Of a stretch of 64,000 bases of DNA, positions 35,234 through 43,066 are shown one piece after another. The position numbers and the translations under genes were made by a program. The stretch is from a virus: positions 35,602 through 99,601 of IMG/VR virus record IMGVR_UViG_3300017991_002758. One strand, given 5' to 3'. The notes beneath the pieces are model-generated. The model saw nothing but the letters and a program-made list of their open reading frames with translations. It made no database searches and had not been told where the DNA came from. How positions within the stretch are numbered: the stretch's first letter is position 1; each line of letters opens with the position of its first letter.

Positions 35234-36700
35234 ATGATGACTGGACTCATCTACAACGCAAGCGACTTTCAGCGCCATCTCTGGGACGACCATAAGATGG
35301 CTGACGAGGCCGCAGACGGGGCAGAAAAAGTCGCGGCGAAAAGGTACGAGGCGTTCCCGGAATTCGCCGGCGAGATGTTTCACTACTTTCACGCTGAAGA
35401 ACCAGAGACCCTGGAAGAGCCGGCCTCGGGCAGCGAGGTTTTTCAGAAGCTGGACGCAGCCATGAGACAAGTTCCCGAGGTTGAGGATCTTCGGGCCCAG
35501 ACCATTGGCAACGACCGCTGGGCCGGCGTCGTCACCGCAAGCATGATTGATACCTTGCTGCACAAGGTGCCAGCGCCAGATAAAAAGGTAGAGGATGTAC
35601 GAAACGACGAAGACGCCATTGAGTATTTAGAGAGGCTGCTCGAGCAGGCGGAAGAGGACGGCGACAGTGAACAGGCCGCGGGAATTGAAGAGGCGCTCAA
35701 CGAGCTGATAGACGGCCTGGAGGAGAAGCGGGATGCAGCGGAAGCCGCAGCCGACCAGATGGACCCGACCGACGTGAGACAGGCCATTCGCAAAGCGGTT
35801 AAACAGGCGTCCAAGGATATCGAAGACGCACAGGCCATGCTTGACGCTTTTGGCATTGGCACCGATCAGCACTCAGGGCGAAAGGCTCAGATGGCGACCG
35901 GCGCGAAACTGGCCAAGCTTGTTCAGGGCAACGACCGACTCAGGCGCATCGCGGAATTCGCCGGCCGCCTTCGCAGGATCGCAAACGAGGAACAGCGCAA
36001 GAAGCCACGCTTCGGTTGCGGCGAGCGCGTTGGGCGGAAACCCGACAACGATCTGGCCAAGCTCTGCCACCGAGAGCTGATTTACGGAGCCGAGCCCTTG
36101 CGTCACATCTTCGGTATGAAGTACGCCGACCGCTCGCTCGTGTGCGTCGAAAAGGCCGACCGGAAGAAGCAACAGAAAGGTCCGGTGGTCATGGTTCTGG
36201 ACAGTAGCGGATCAATGAGTACCGGCGACGCCGATGTTTGGGCAGCCGCTGTTTGCTTGGCGTACATGGACGTGGCCCGGCAGCAGAACCGCGACTTTGC
36301 GATAGTTCATTTCGGCTCTGCTGTTTTGAGGATCGACAAGTTTGTGGGCAAGGATTCGATGACGCCGGAGGCAATAACCGAGGCGGTCAACTTTTTCGCC
36401 GCCGATGGCGGAACCAATTTTGAGGATAGCCTAATGGCAGCGGTGAAGATAATCCGGGAGACCGGCGAATTCAAGAACGCGGACATCGTGATGGTAACCG
36501 ACGGTTGCGCCAGCGTGAGCAACGCTTGGCTCGATTCGTATGAACAGGCCAAGGCCGAGCTGGACTTCAGTTGCTATTCGGTGCTGGTTGGATCCTACTG
36601 CAAAGGCGAAGTAAACGAGAAGTTCAGCGACGAAGTTGAGCACCTGGCCAATGCGATCAGGGATGAAGAGCAAATGCATCACCTGTTTGGGAAGGTTTGA
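35234..36700 (+). CDS. VWA-domain protein, CobT/ViaA-like
   Basis: A 488-residue protein starting 7 bases after the AAA+ gene. The N-terminal 310 residues are helical and acidic. A von Willebrand A domain follows with an intact MIDAS signature: DSSGS at 323-327 (DxSxS), then TNF and a later MVTDGCASV that provides the Asp. This layout matches the partner of MoxR/CobS-type ATPases (ViaA, CobT). Together with the upstream ATPase it forms a complete two-part machine encoded by the phage. Confidence 0.85.
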   Translation: MMTGLIYNASDFQRHLWDDHKMADEAADGAEKVAAKRYEAFPEFAGEMFHYFHAEEPETLEEPASGSEVFQKLDAAMRQVPEVEDLRAQTIGNDRWAGVVTASMIDTLLHKVPAPDKKVEDVRNDEDAIEYLERLLEQAEEDGDSEQAAGIEEALNELIDGLEEKRDAAEAAADQMDPTDVRQAIRKAVKQASKDIEDAQAMLDAFGIGTDQHSGRKAQMATGAKLAKLVQGNDRLRRIAEFAGRLRRIANEEQRKKPRFGCGERVGRKPDNDLAKLCHRELIYGAEPLRHIFGMKYADRSLVCVEKADRKKQQKGPVVMVLDSSGSMSTGDADVWAAAVCLAYMDVARQQNRDFAIVHFGSAVLRIDKFVGKDSMTPEAITEAVNFFAADGGTNFEDSLMAAVKIIRETGEFKNADIVMVTDGCASVSNAWLDSYEQAKAELDFSCYSVLVGSYCKGEVNEKFSDEVEHLANAIRDEEQMHHLFGKV

Positions 36701-36703
36701 GAA

Positions 36704-37045
36704 ATGGCGAAGAAAAAGTTACCACCAATTGACCAATTCGCTGTCGGCAATGAAGTGACCCACATGGTGGCGCTCGCCGACCTCGTCATCGATAACCAAA
36801 TTACCGCCAAAGACGGCGCAAAGCGGATCAGTAAATCGTTCGACCGGCTCCATGAGGTCGTGATGAAAGGAGGTCAGATAGATCGGGACGAGGCCGCACA
36901 GGTTATTTACGCTCTGGCCACAGGGCTCAAGGGAGCGGTCCTGGCCCTGGGTAAAAAAGGCCCGGTCATGGTCCGATACATCGACGGAGAGGCTCTAGTA
37001 ACTCTGCTCATGCCCGACGGCCCACCGCCGGGTATGGGCGGATAA
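36704..37045 (+). CDS. Small protein at end of AAA+/VWA operon
   Basis: A 113-residue protein, 4 bases after the VWA gene. Helical N-terminal half (VTHMVALADLVIDNQITAKDGAKRI), then a beta segment PVMVRYIDGEALVTLLMP ending Pro/Gly-rich. It has no recognised family; its tight spacing suggests a fourth member of the same operon. A strong RNA structure follows the stop. Confidence 0.6.
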   Translation: MAKKKLPPIDQFAVGNEVTHMVALADLVIDNQITAKDGAKRISKSFDRLHEVVMKGGQIDRDEAAQVIYALATGLKGAVLALGKKGPVMVRYIDGEALVTLLMPDGPPPGMGG

Positions 37046-37054
37046 ACAGGCCTC

Positions 37055-37151
37055 AGCTCGGGCTACCTAGCAGGCTCCTGAGTCCCCTTTTACCGGCAGG
37101 GGTGCCCTTTGTAGGAGAGCCGGCTCAGGAGCCTACTCGGAGGCCCGAGCT
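37055..37151 (+). ncRNA. Candidate structured RNA (nested long stems)
   Basis: A 97-base structure fills the gap between genes. The outer stem AGCTCGGGC (37055-37063)/GCCCGAGCT (37143-37151) is 9 bp and perfect. After 8-base internal loops on both sides, AGGCTCCTGAG (37072-37082)/CTCAGGAGCCT (37124-37134) makes a perfect 11-bp stem. A third stem CCGGC/GCCGG (37093-37097, 37119-37123) closes the apex. There is no T-run afterwards, so it is not a standard terminator. It does not match a tRNA or the hammerhead consensus. It could be a processed small RNA or a riboregulator. Confidence 0.65.
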
Positions 37152-37179
37152 AAACGAGAACGAACTTTAAGAAGGAATC

Positions 37180-37195
37180 GACCGTTCGCGCGGTC
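37180..37195 (+). promoter_or_regulatory. Stem-loop before RBS
   Basis: GACCG (37180-37184) and CGGTC (37191-37195), 6-base loop, followed by AAAGAAAGGATC and the gene at 37215. Confidence 0.45.
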
Positions 37196-37214
37196 AATAA
37201 AGAAAGGATCTGTT

Positions 37215-37709
37215 ATGAGTGAAACACAATTCTTCCAAACTGTAATGGGTAATAGGTTCTACGAGGGAACCATGCCGGCGCTGGTCAAGGCCGTTACCAG
37301 GGTGGCGGATCGGCTGGAAGCTCTAAACCCACCCGAGCCGGCCGAGGACGCCTCCGAGGGCGCCGCCGGCGACGACCCGGCCATCCGGGCAGGGAAGCTG
37401 ATAAACAAGCTGAGAGCCGTAGTACGCAGCACGTACGCTGACCTCGTGGACACCAGCGGACGACAGGAGGCGGAGGCCTGGATAGCCCTTGTCCATGCCC
37501 GGCTGAATGAGGCTCTGGGCCTACCGGCCGAAAACGCCGGCGAAGCGGTGAAGGTTCTCGCTGTTCGCCGTGGGTTTAAAAAGGCAGCTCATCTTGCGGA
37601 ACATTTTTTCGATGACGGCCTGGATGTTTCGACAACAAGTCAGCGAGCAACACTCGATTCGTTTGCTTTTTATCTGGCTCAGCACGCTGAAACCTACGCC
37701 GGCGAATAG
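37215..37709 (+). CDS. Hypothetical helical protein
   Basis: A 164-residue Ala-rich protein. Helices alternate with an acidic linker (PEPAEDASEGAAGDD near 44-58). The C-terminal half includes VRRGFKKAAHLAEHFFDDG. The gene lies between the structured RNA and the AT-rich island 3, so it is the last gene of the accessory block. Function unknown. Confidence 0.6.
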   Translation: MSETQFFQTVMGNRFYEGTMPALVKAVTRVADRLEALNPPEPAEDASEGAAGDDPAIRAGKLINKLRAVVRSTYADLVDTSGRQEAEAWIALVHARLNEALGLPAENAGEAVKVLAVRRGFKKAAHLAEHFFDDGLDVSTTSQRATLDSFAFYLAQHAETYAGE

Positions 37710-37735
37710 CATTTCAGCAAGTTGTTTATACCAAC

Positions 37736-37771
37736 AAAAAATATTTGCTGTATAAAAAAATATTTGCTATG
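37736..37771 (+). promoter_or_regulatory. AT-rich direct repeats upstream of XRE regulator (island 3)
   Basis: AAAAAATATTTGCT occurs twice (37736-37749 and 37755-37768), with a period of 19 bases, close to two helical turns. The second copy overlaps CTGTATAAAAAAA, which also occurs in island 2. A weak promoter can be drawn: TTGCTG (37745) and TATGTT (37768) with a 17-base spacer. Position before an HTH regulator suggests an autoregulatory operator. Confidence 0.6.
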
Positions 37772-37809
37772 TTCAACGCAACTGTATTGCATAAAAAATA
37801 GGAGGTGTC

Positions 37810-38082
37810 ATGAGCAAAGACAAGGAAAAGGATAGTGCCCAGATAAACCACTTCAGGGCACGAATCGAAATCTATCTCAGGCAAAAGGGCTGGTCATTCC
37901 GAGATTTGGCCAAAGCCATGGGCAGAAGTCCTCAATCCCTGAGATACATCATCAATGCCGGAGATCCCAAAGTCTCCGTGCTGGAGTCTATGGCCGGAGC
38001 ATTGGACGTGACTCCCGATGATCTACTTGAGGAGGTTACGACCGAGGAATACGGCGAAGCTTTTTTGCCGACGTCAATCTGA
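37810..38082 (+). CDS. XRE/Cro-type helix-turn-helix regulator
   Basis: A 90-residue protein starting behind ATAGGAGGTGTC. The HTH core spans about residues 15-68: RIEIYLRQKGWSFRDLAKAM (helices 1-2), then GRSPQSLRYIINAG (recognition helix) and VLESMAGALDVTPDDLL (helices 4-5). This is a typical XRE/Cro domain. It opens the replication block and sits right after the AT-rich direct repeats, which are its most likely binding sites. Could be the early repressor/activator; no lysogeny genes are visible. Confidence 0.85.
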   Translation: MSKDKEKDSAQINHFRARIEIYLRQKGWSFRDLAKAMGRSPQSLRYIINAGDPKVSVLESMAGALDVTPDDLLEEVTTEEYGEAFLPTSI

Positions 38083-38088
38083 CCGAAC

Positions 38089-38105
38089 GGCCGCAGCCAA
38101 CGGCC
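38089..38105 (+). promoter_or_regulatory. Stem-loop before RBS
   Basis: GGCCG (38089-38093)/CGGCC (38101-38105), 7-base loop, directly before AAGGAGGAGG of the gene at 38118. Confidence 0.5.
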
Positions 38106-38117
38106 AAGGAGGAGGCA

Positions 38118-39344
38118 ATGATCGAAGTGAAAAAAGTGAGGCCGCCTAACCTATTCACGCGACGGATGTTAGAAACTTTCAGTACATGCCGCGCCAGGTA
38201 CCACACTGAATACGAGATGGACTACAGGCTGAAGCGCCGGCGTCCGTGGCCCTGGCCACCGACAATGAAGTTTGCGCTGCATGCCGCATTGCGTGAGCGA
38301 GATTTTGCATTGACCCGCGGCATTGGGAAGCTGAGAGTACTAAGCGCCGGTGATGCTGTACTGGACACCTATGCCAGGCAGCTAATGAAGAGCGCGTTCC
38401 TGCCACCAGTTGAAAATAAAAATGTTAAAAAGGTCGAGGAGTTGCTCGAGCAAACTAAGCGAATCATCGCGCACTACAATGATGTTCACGAAGCTGATAT
38501 CGCCGGCGAGGGAATGAAGTTTCTAACTACATCCGATGGCCGGCCTATGGTGGACTATTTGTCCACCGATAGTCTGTGGATTCCAGAAGGCGAACCGGCG
38601 TATAATACCACACCGTACAAAAGGACCGCGCCGTGGCAATTCGCCGAGAGGATCGATGGTATAATTAAGCGCGATGGTTTGCCGCCGGCCGTGTTGATCA
38701 GGAGGTTGACTTCATCAACTGACCCGGTCGAAGTAGAGCGCGAGCTCGCTTTGGACCTGACGATTCCTGGCATGATGTGGGCCGCTTCCCGTCTCATTGG
38801 TGATTTTGTTTTATCCGCAGTAGTCGATGTTGTCAGAATTAAACCGCCATCGGTGCCCGAGACGGTCAAATGCCGCTCATGTAAGGGCAATGGGCAAGGT
38901 AAGTATGGAGATGATGGCGGGTCGGGAACGACAGCCTGTCAAAAATGCGGAGGAACAGGCGTGGGCGGCATGAGCAAAAAACCGTGCGACACCACTTTGG
39001 ATATTTGGGAAGCTGAGGTAAGAAAGCACGGATTGGATGTTACAACGGAATGGCAAAGATGTAAGCCGGTCGTTGAGAGGATAAGGGAAAAAGGAGAATC
39101 GTTCGCATATCGTATTCATGTTGAAACGTCTGAGCAGGCGCTTAGAAAGTGGAATTCCGATGCGTACATGACAGCAGATGAAATAGCAATCGCCAGGAAG
39201 AGCGGTCATTGGCCGCGGAACCCGGCAGCGTGCGTTGGTGTCTCAGGGCCATGCCCATATAGACGAGCGTGCAGCCAAACTGCCGACAGCGACCTGGCGT
39301 GGTTTACCCGGGAAGTTGAACCCTACCCAGGGCTCGACAACTAG
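38118..39344 (+). CDS. PD-(D/E)XK-like protein with Fe-S-type cysteines and altered active site
   Basis: A 408-residue protein starting behind AAGGAGGAGG. Layout resembles Cas4/AddB-like phage nucleases: FSTCRARYH with Cys24 near the N-terminus, Asp180 in ERIDG, and C-terminal Cys372, Cys379 and Cys385 (GPCPYRRAC), which would hold an iron-sulphur cluster with Cys24. Where the family has E-x-K (like 'LVEHKTTS'), this protein reads LIRRLTSS (193-200), so the catalytic Glu and Lys appear lost. An insertion at 252-283 has two DnaJ-like CxxCxGxG units. It neighbours an intact YqaJ exonuclease, so it may be a structural or regulatory paralogue. Confidence 0.6.
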   Translation: MIEVKKVRPPNLFTRRMLETFSTCRARYHTEYEMDYRLKRRRPWPWPPTMKFALHAALRERDFALTRGIGKLRVLSAGDAVLDTYARQLMKSAFLPPVENKNVKKVEELLEQTKRIIAHYNDVHEADIAGEGMKFLTTSDGRPMVDYLSTDSLWIPEGEPAYNTTPYKRTAPWQFAERIDGIIKRDGLPPAVLIRRLTSSTDPVEVERELALDLTIPGMMWAASRLIGDFVLSAVVDVVRIKPPSVPETVKCRSCKGNGQGKYGDDGGSGTTACQKCGGTGVGGMSKKPCDTTLDIWEAEVRKHGLDVTTEWQRCKPVVERIREKGESFAYRIHVETSEQALRKWNSDAYMTADEIAIARKSGHWPRNPAACVGVSGPCPYRRACSQTADSDLAWFTREVEPYPGLDN

Positions 39345-39356
39345 AAAGGAAGAGGC

Positions 39357-40604
39357 ATGGGACTAAGCAAACAAGAACATTTGAAGTGGTTGCAAGGTAG
39401 ACAGAATGGCGTTGGTTCGTCCGATTCGCCAGTGCTGGCATTGCCACCTGAAAAGGTATTCAAGAAGACGGCCGTCGATTTATACATCAGCAAAATCAGA
39501 GACATAAAGATGGAAGATGTCGAGGACGAAGGCGAAAATCCCAACTTCCGCCGCGGCCACACGTACGAGCCATTGGCGGTCGCAATGTTCCAGGCGCAAA
39601 CAGGAATTAAGGTATACGCGCCGGTCACCGACGAGGAGAGGTTCAAGACATTTCAGGTTCAAGATCCTGATTCACCGCTATTTGCCGACTTCGATGGCTT
39701 TTGCGAGGACGGGTGGGTTTATGAAGGCAAAGCGCCAGTGCAGCGAGTATGCGATTCATTCAAGACCCAGGGCATTAAAGAATACTACATGGTACAGGCC
39801 CAACACCTTGCTCACCTGGCCAACGTCTGCGAGCTTCCCTTTCTAGGAAAGGACTCTAAGAAATGGCTTGGTAAAATAAAAGGCACGCGCCTGGTAGTGT
39901 ACGAGCCGGAGAATGTTCAGTTGCAGATCGTCGAGCTGCCAATCGACCAGGGTATGATCGGCGCCATAATCAAGAATGCCAAGACGTTTTGGGCCGACTA
40001 TGTAATGAAGAGGGTTCCGCCGGCGGATACCATTTACGAACAGCCTGTTTCGCAAAAAGCTACCAAGGGCCGATACAAGGAGATGACGCAGAAGGAATGG
40101 CAGGACGCTGTCAATCTGTTCAAACTGGCCAAAGAGCAGGCAGCAGTTGCCGAGGCCAAACTCGACCAGGCCAAGGACGGAATGGCCCACAGAATGCAGG
40201 AAGCCGGCGAGGAAGCGGTCAATGTAGGGCCGCATAAGTTTCTCTACCGTATGGTCGCCGGCCGGAGATCATTCGACAAAAAAGCATTGCAAGCGGACTT
40301 CCCCAATCTCGACTTGGATAAGTACATGAAACAGGGGAAGCCCATAAAGCAATTCAACTATTACGGTCCAAGGAACGACGCGAATCCCTACCTCGAGAAC
40401 GATGATTCGACCACAATGACCATTCATTCTGAGTTAGAAGCTTTCGCTAAGCAAAACAATATTGATCCCGAGGAGGCGGTTGATATTTTTGATGAGTTGA
40501 GAGCCCGTGCGGATCTCTATGCCTCGGTGCTCGAGATGGAGCTCGGGGCAATACGCATGGGAGTGGATAAAGCAGCCGAAGCAGTCACCAAAAAACTTGG
40601 CTAG
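39357..40604 (+). CDS. YqaJ-family viral recombinase (5'-3' exonuclease)
   Basis: A 415-residue protein starting behind GGAAGAGGC. The lambda-exonuclease-like fold is intact: GVGSSDSP near 18-25, RRGHTYEPLAVAMF with Glu71, Asp113 in FADFDG, and E-G-K at 123-125 in VYEGKAP, then a C-terminal helical domain. YqaJ enzymes resect DNA ends to make 3' single strands for an annealing protein, and RecT is the next gene. Residues after about 250 include an internal coiled region (KLAKEQAAVAEAKLDQAKDG). Confidence 0.82.
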   Translation: MGLSKQEHLKWLQGRQNGVGSSDSPVLALPPEKVFKKTAVDLYISKIRDIKMEDVEDEGENPNFRRGHTYEPLAVAMFQAQTGIKVYAPVTDEERFKTFQVQDPDSPLFADFDGFCEDGWVYEGKAPVQRVCDSFKTQGIKEYYMVQAQHLAHLANVCELPFLGKDSKKWLGKIKGTRLVVYEPENVQLQIVELPIDQGMIGAIIKNAKTFWADYVMKRVPPADTIYEQPVSQKATKGRYKEMTQKEWQDAVNLFKLAKEQAAVAEAKLDQAKDGMAHRMQEAGEEAVNVGPHKFLYRMVAGRRSFDKKALQADFPNLDLDKYMKQGKPIKQFNYYGPRNDANPYLENDDSTTMTIHSELEAFAKQNNIDPEEAVDIFDELRARADLYASVLEMELGAIRMGVDKAAEAVTKKLG

Positions 40605-40628
40605 GCCAAAGAAAGGAAGAGGCAGAAT

Positions 40629-41852
40629 ATGGGAAATGAGAATTACGAAAAAATTAAAGCTCGCCTGGAGAGCGACAGCCTGAAGGAAATGATCGAAGGC
40701 TCGCTACCTTCGTCAATCGATGCCACGTCGTGGATTAATTCCGCACTGACGCATGTTGGATCCGACAAGGATCTGCTCATCGCAACACCAACGTCGACCA
40801 TCGCGGCCATACTGGAAGCTGCAACGCTCGGCGTGCGTTTTGAGGGACCGCTCGGTGAGGCTTACCTCGAGGCGCGCAACAATAAAAAGAAGGATGAGCG
40901 CGGTAAAGAGTACTGGGAGAAAATAACCCAGCTGCAGGTTCAATACCGCGGCCTGATGAAACTCGCGCGGCGCGACCCATCGGTCAGGAAGATCGAAGCA
41001 ATCATCGTGCACGAGCACGACTACTTCAAGCACCAGCTGGGTACGAACCTATTTCTCGACCACACATGGGATGTTCGCCAGCCCAGGGGAAAGATGGTTG
41101 CCGTCTATGCCGCCATTCGTTATCACGACGGCTTTTATGACTTCGGGCAGCCCTACCCAATCGAAGCTGTTTATAACCACCGCAACAATGTTCTCGCCGA
41201 CAAGAACATCCGGGTCGAAATTGCCAAGGACGGCACGGAGATATTCTGGAAGCGATGGAAAAACGATGAGCCAGAGAAAGTACTTTCGCCGGCGAGCATG
41301 AGGCGCACACCTTGGATTACCTACTTCCCGGCGATGGCCCAGAAGACGGCCATCAGATGGTCCGCTAAATTTTGGGAGCTGAGTCCCGATTTCGAGCGCG
41401 CCGCCGGCCTGGTTTCCCTTGCCGAGTCTGGACACCAGCAGGACCTGGAGAAGCGGTTTGAGAGGCTGCTTGCGGAGAGGGAGGCCCAGGGCGAAGGCGA
41501 TGGCGATATGAAGAAGGAGGCGGCCGCTCAGGGAGTGCAGAACGTGAGCCTGGCAACAATGCATGGCCTCCGCGAGCAGATGCTGGCCGAAACCGGCGTT
41601 ACTGGCCAGGGCGCGATGGAAGGTCCACCGGAGGAACAGGGCAACGAAGGCGCCGAGAACGCCGAGTCTGGGCCCGAGCCCGAGGATCAATCCAGTAAGG
41701 AGCAAGAGCCCGAATCGAAGGAGCCAACGCCAGAGGAGCAAGAGGAGATTCGGGAGCGCGAACTTCAAGAGGCGGCAGAATTTCAACGCGAACAGAAACA
41801 GGGCAGTGCCAAAGGAACGGGTCGGAAGGGCAGCGGCAAGAAAGGCAGGTGA
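40629..41852 (+). CDS. recT: RecT-family single-strand annealing protein
   Basis: A 407-residue protein starting behind GAAAGGAAGAGG. The RecT core is about residues 40-260: VGSDKDLLIATPTSTIAAIL, LGVRFEG, LQVQYRGLMKLARRDPSVR, GKMVAVYAAIRYHDG. It promotes annealing of single strands made by the adjacent YqaJ exonuclease. The C-terminal 100 residues are a Glu/Pro/Gln-rich disordered tail ending in a basic patch (GRKGSGKKGR), longer than usual and perhaps a docking site for SSB or replication proteins. Confidence 0.88.
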   Translation: MGNENYEKIKARLESDSLKEMIEGSLPSSIDATSWINSALTHVGSDKDLLIATPTSTIAAILEAATLGVRFEGPLGEAYLEARNNKKKDERGKEYWEKITQLQVQYRGLMKLARRDPSVRKIEAIIVHEHDYFKHQLGTNLFLDHTWDVRQPRGKMVAVYAAIRYHDGFYDFGQPYPIEAVYNHRNNVLADKNIRVEIAKDGTEIFWKRWKNDEPEKVLSPASMRRTPWITYFPAMAQKTAIRWSAKFWELSPDFERAAGLVSLAESGHQQDLEKRFERLLAEREAQGEGDGDMKKEAAAQGVQNVSLATMHGLREQMLAETGVTGQGAMEGPPEEQGNEGAENAESGPEPEDQSSKEQEPESKEPTPEEQEEIRERELQEAAEFQREQKQGSAKGTGRKGSGKKGR

Positions 41853-41856
41853 GCCT

Positions 41857-42141
41857 ATGGCCGACGGAAAAGTACCCGAAAGGATTCGCAAGCAAGTTTT
41901 TCGAGAGGATGGACTCATATGCGCCGTCTGCGGATTGACGGGATTTGAAGTTCCACGGCCTAGTGGTGGTGTGGGTTATTACACTCCCATTGAAGGAGTG
42001 TACATGAGCATAGACCATATTATTCCTATGGCGAAAGGCGGAACCAACAACAGAAAAAATCTGAGAGTATTGTGTACAACATGCAACACCATCAAAGGAA
42101 CTAAGATTGAAGATGGCAGGAAGCGAGCTGGCAATGCGTGA
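41857..42141 (+). CDS. HNH endonuclease
   Basis: A 94-residue protein. ATG 41857 lies 4 bases past the RecT stop; an open frame upstream is a shadow of recT. It has the HNH layout: CAVC (22-25), SIDHIIPMAKGGTNNRKNLR (51-70) giving the His and Asn, and CTTC (73-76) completing the zinc site. Small stand-alone HNH enzymes in phages may be homing, packaging or repair nucleases; its place inside the recombination block favours DNA processing. It overlaps the next gene slightly. Confidence 0.82.
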   Translation: MADGKVPERIRKQVFREDGLICAVCGLTGFEVPRPSGGVGYYTPIEGVYMSIDHIIPMAKGGTNNRKNLRVLCTTCNTIKGTKIEDGRKRAGNA

Positions 42142-43066
42142 TTATGGAACGGTTTCCGCCAAGTTCTGGATTGGAAATACCGGTAAAATTCTCAGAGGTG
42201 ATTGCCAAGCTCAGGTGTTAGCTCTTTATCTAATAACTTCGCCGCATTCATCGATGTCGGGATTGTATTATTGCCCAACTACCTACATGGCTCAAGATAC
42301 AGGCATCCCCTTGGAAGGGGCTTCGAAGGCCCTTCGCAAGTTAATTAATGTTGGGTTTTGCGAGTATGATGAAAAGATGGAGATGATTTTTGTCATACGC
42401 ATGGCCCAATATCAAATTGGTGGCAATTTATCGACAAAGGACAAGCGCAGAATTGGTCTAATAAAGGAGCTGAAAAAGATTCCTAACACTGTGCTTTTAA
42501 AATCATTTCTCAAGGAATATTCTGAATTGTTTAATTTGAATCCGGCTGAATTTGGGGTTGATATACATAGCCCCTTCGAAGGGGCTCAGATGCCCCTCTT
42601 GAGCCAGGATCAGGATCAGGATCAGGATCAAGAACAAGATAGGGAGTTAGGGCGGAGGCGTGAACCGCCTCCTCCCCAGCAGCCGGATTTTAAAGACCGT
42701 GTGCCGCCTGAAGGTAGCTCATATAGACTCAAGACGATCTATGCCGCAATGCAGAATGTCGACTTCAATGTGCCCGGCGTCGGTGACCAGACCATGTGGG
42801 ACAATGTGACCAAACCAAGAAAGGTCGCCGAGAATCTGGATAAGAGCGCGCCGGCGATTGACATACCCAAGCTGATAACGAAGCTCGCTGGTTGGACATA
42901 TGCGAACCCCAAAAAGGCGAAGAAGGATCTCGGACGTTTCGTTTGGAATGCCGCGATTAAAGACCAGGACATACCACGACCGACCGGCCACAATGGAGAT
43001 GATTACGCGCACGGATCTGATTTGGCGGCGAAGGTGAACAAGGCAAAACAGGGAGGTGGTCGATGA
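42134..43066 (+). CDS. Replication initiation / helicase-loader-like protein
   Basis: A 310-residue protein counted from ATG 42134, which follows CAGGAAGCGAG; earlier in-frame starts at 42107 (TTG) and 42113 are possible. Residues about 1-95 resemble the winged-helix N-terminal domain of phage replisome organisers (KFWIGNTGKILRGDCQAQVL, TTYMAQDTGIPLEGASKALR). A hinge follows with DQDQDQDQEQD encoded by repeated CAGGAT, then a C-terminal domain from about 200. It directly precedes and overlaps the DnaB gene, matching an initiator/loader-helicase pair. Confidence 0.65.
   Translation: MRDYGTVSAKFWIGNTGKILRGDCQAQVLALYLITSPHSSMSGLYYCPTTYMAQDTGIPLEGASKALRKLINVGFCEYDEKMEMIFVIRMAQYQIGGNLSTKDKRRIGLIKELKKIPNTVLLKSFLKEYSELFNLNPAEFGVDIHSPFEGAQMPLLSQDQDQDQDQEQDRELGRRREPPPPQQPDFKDRVPPEGSSYRLKTIYAAMQNVDFNVPGVGDQTMWDNVTKPRKVAENLDKSAPAIDIPKLITKLAGWTYANPKKAKKDLGRFVWNAAIKDQDIPRPTGHNGDDYAHGSDLAAKVNKAKQGGGR

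Noticed and set aside
37055-37151. Reading the nested stems as a rho-independent terminator or a tRNA
   Set aside because: No T-run follows the stem; there is no T-loop GTTCGA signature or cloverleaf arm spacing.
41563-41856. N-terminal extension of the HNH gene over the recT end
   Set aside because: It is a frame shadow of the Glu/Pro-rich RecT tail; the HNH fold is complete from ATG 41857.
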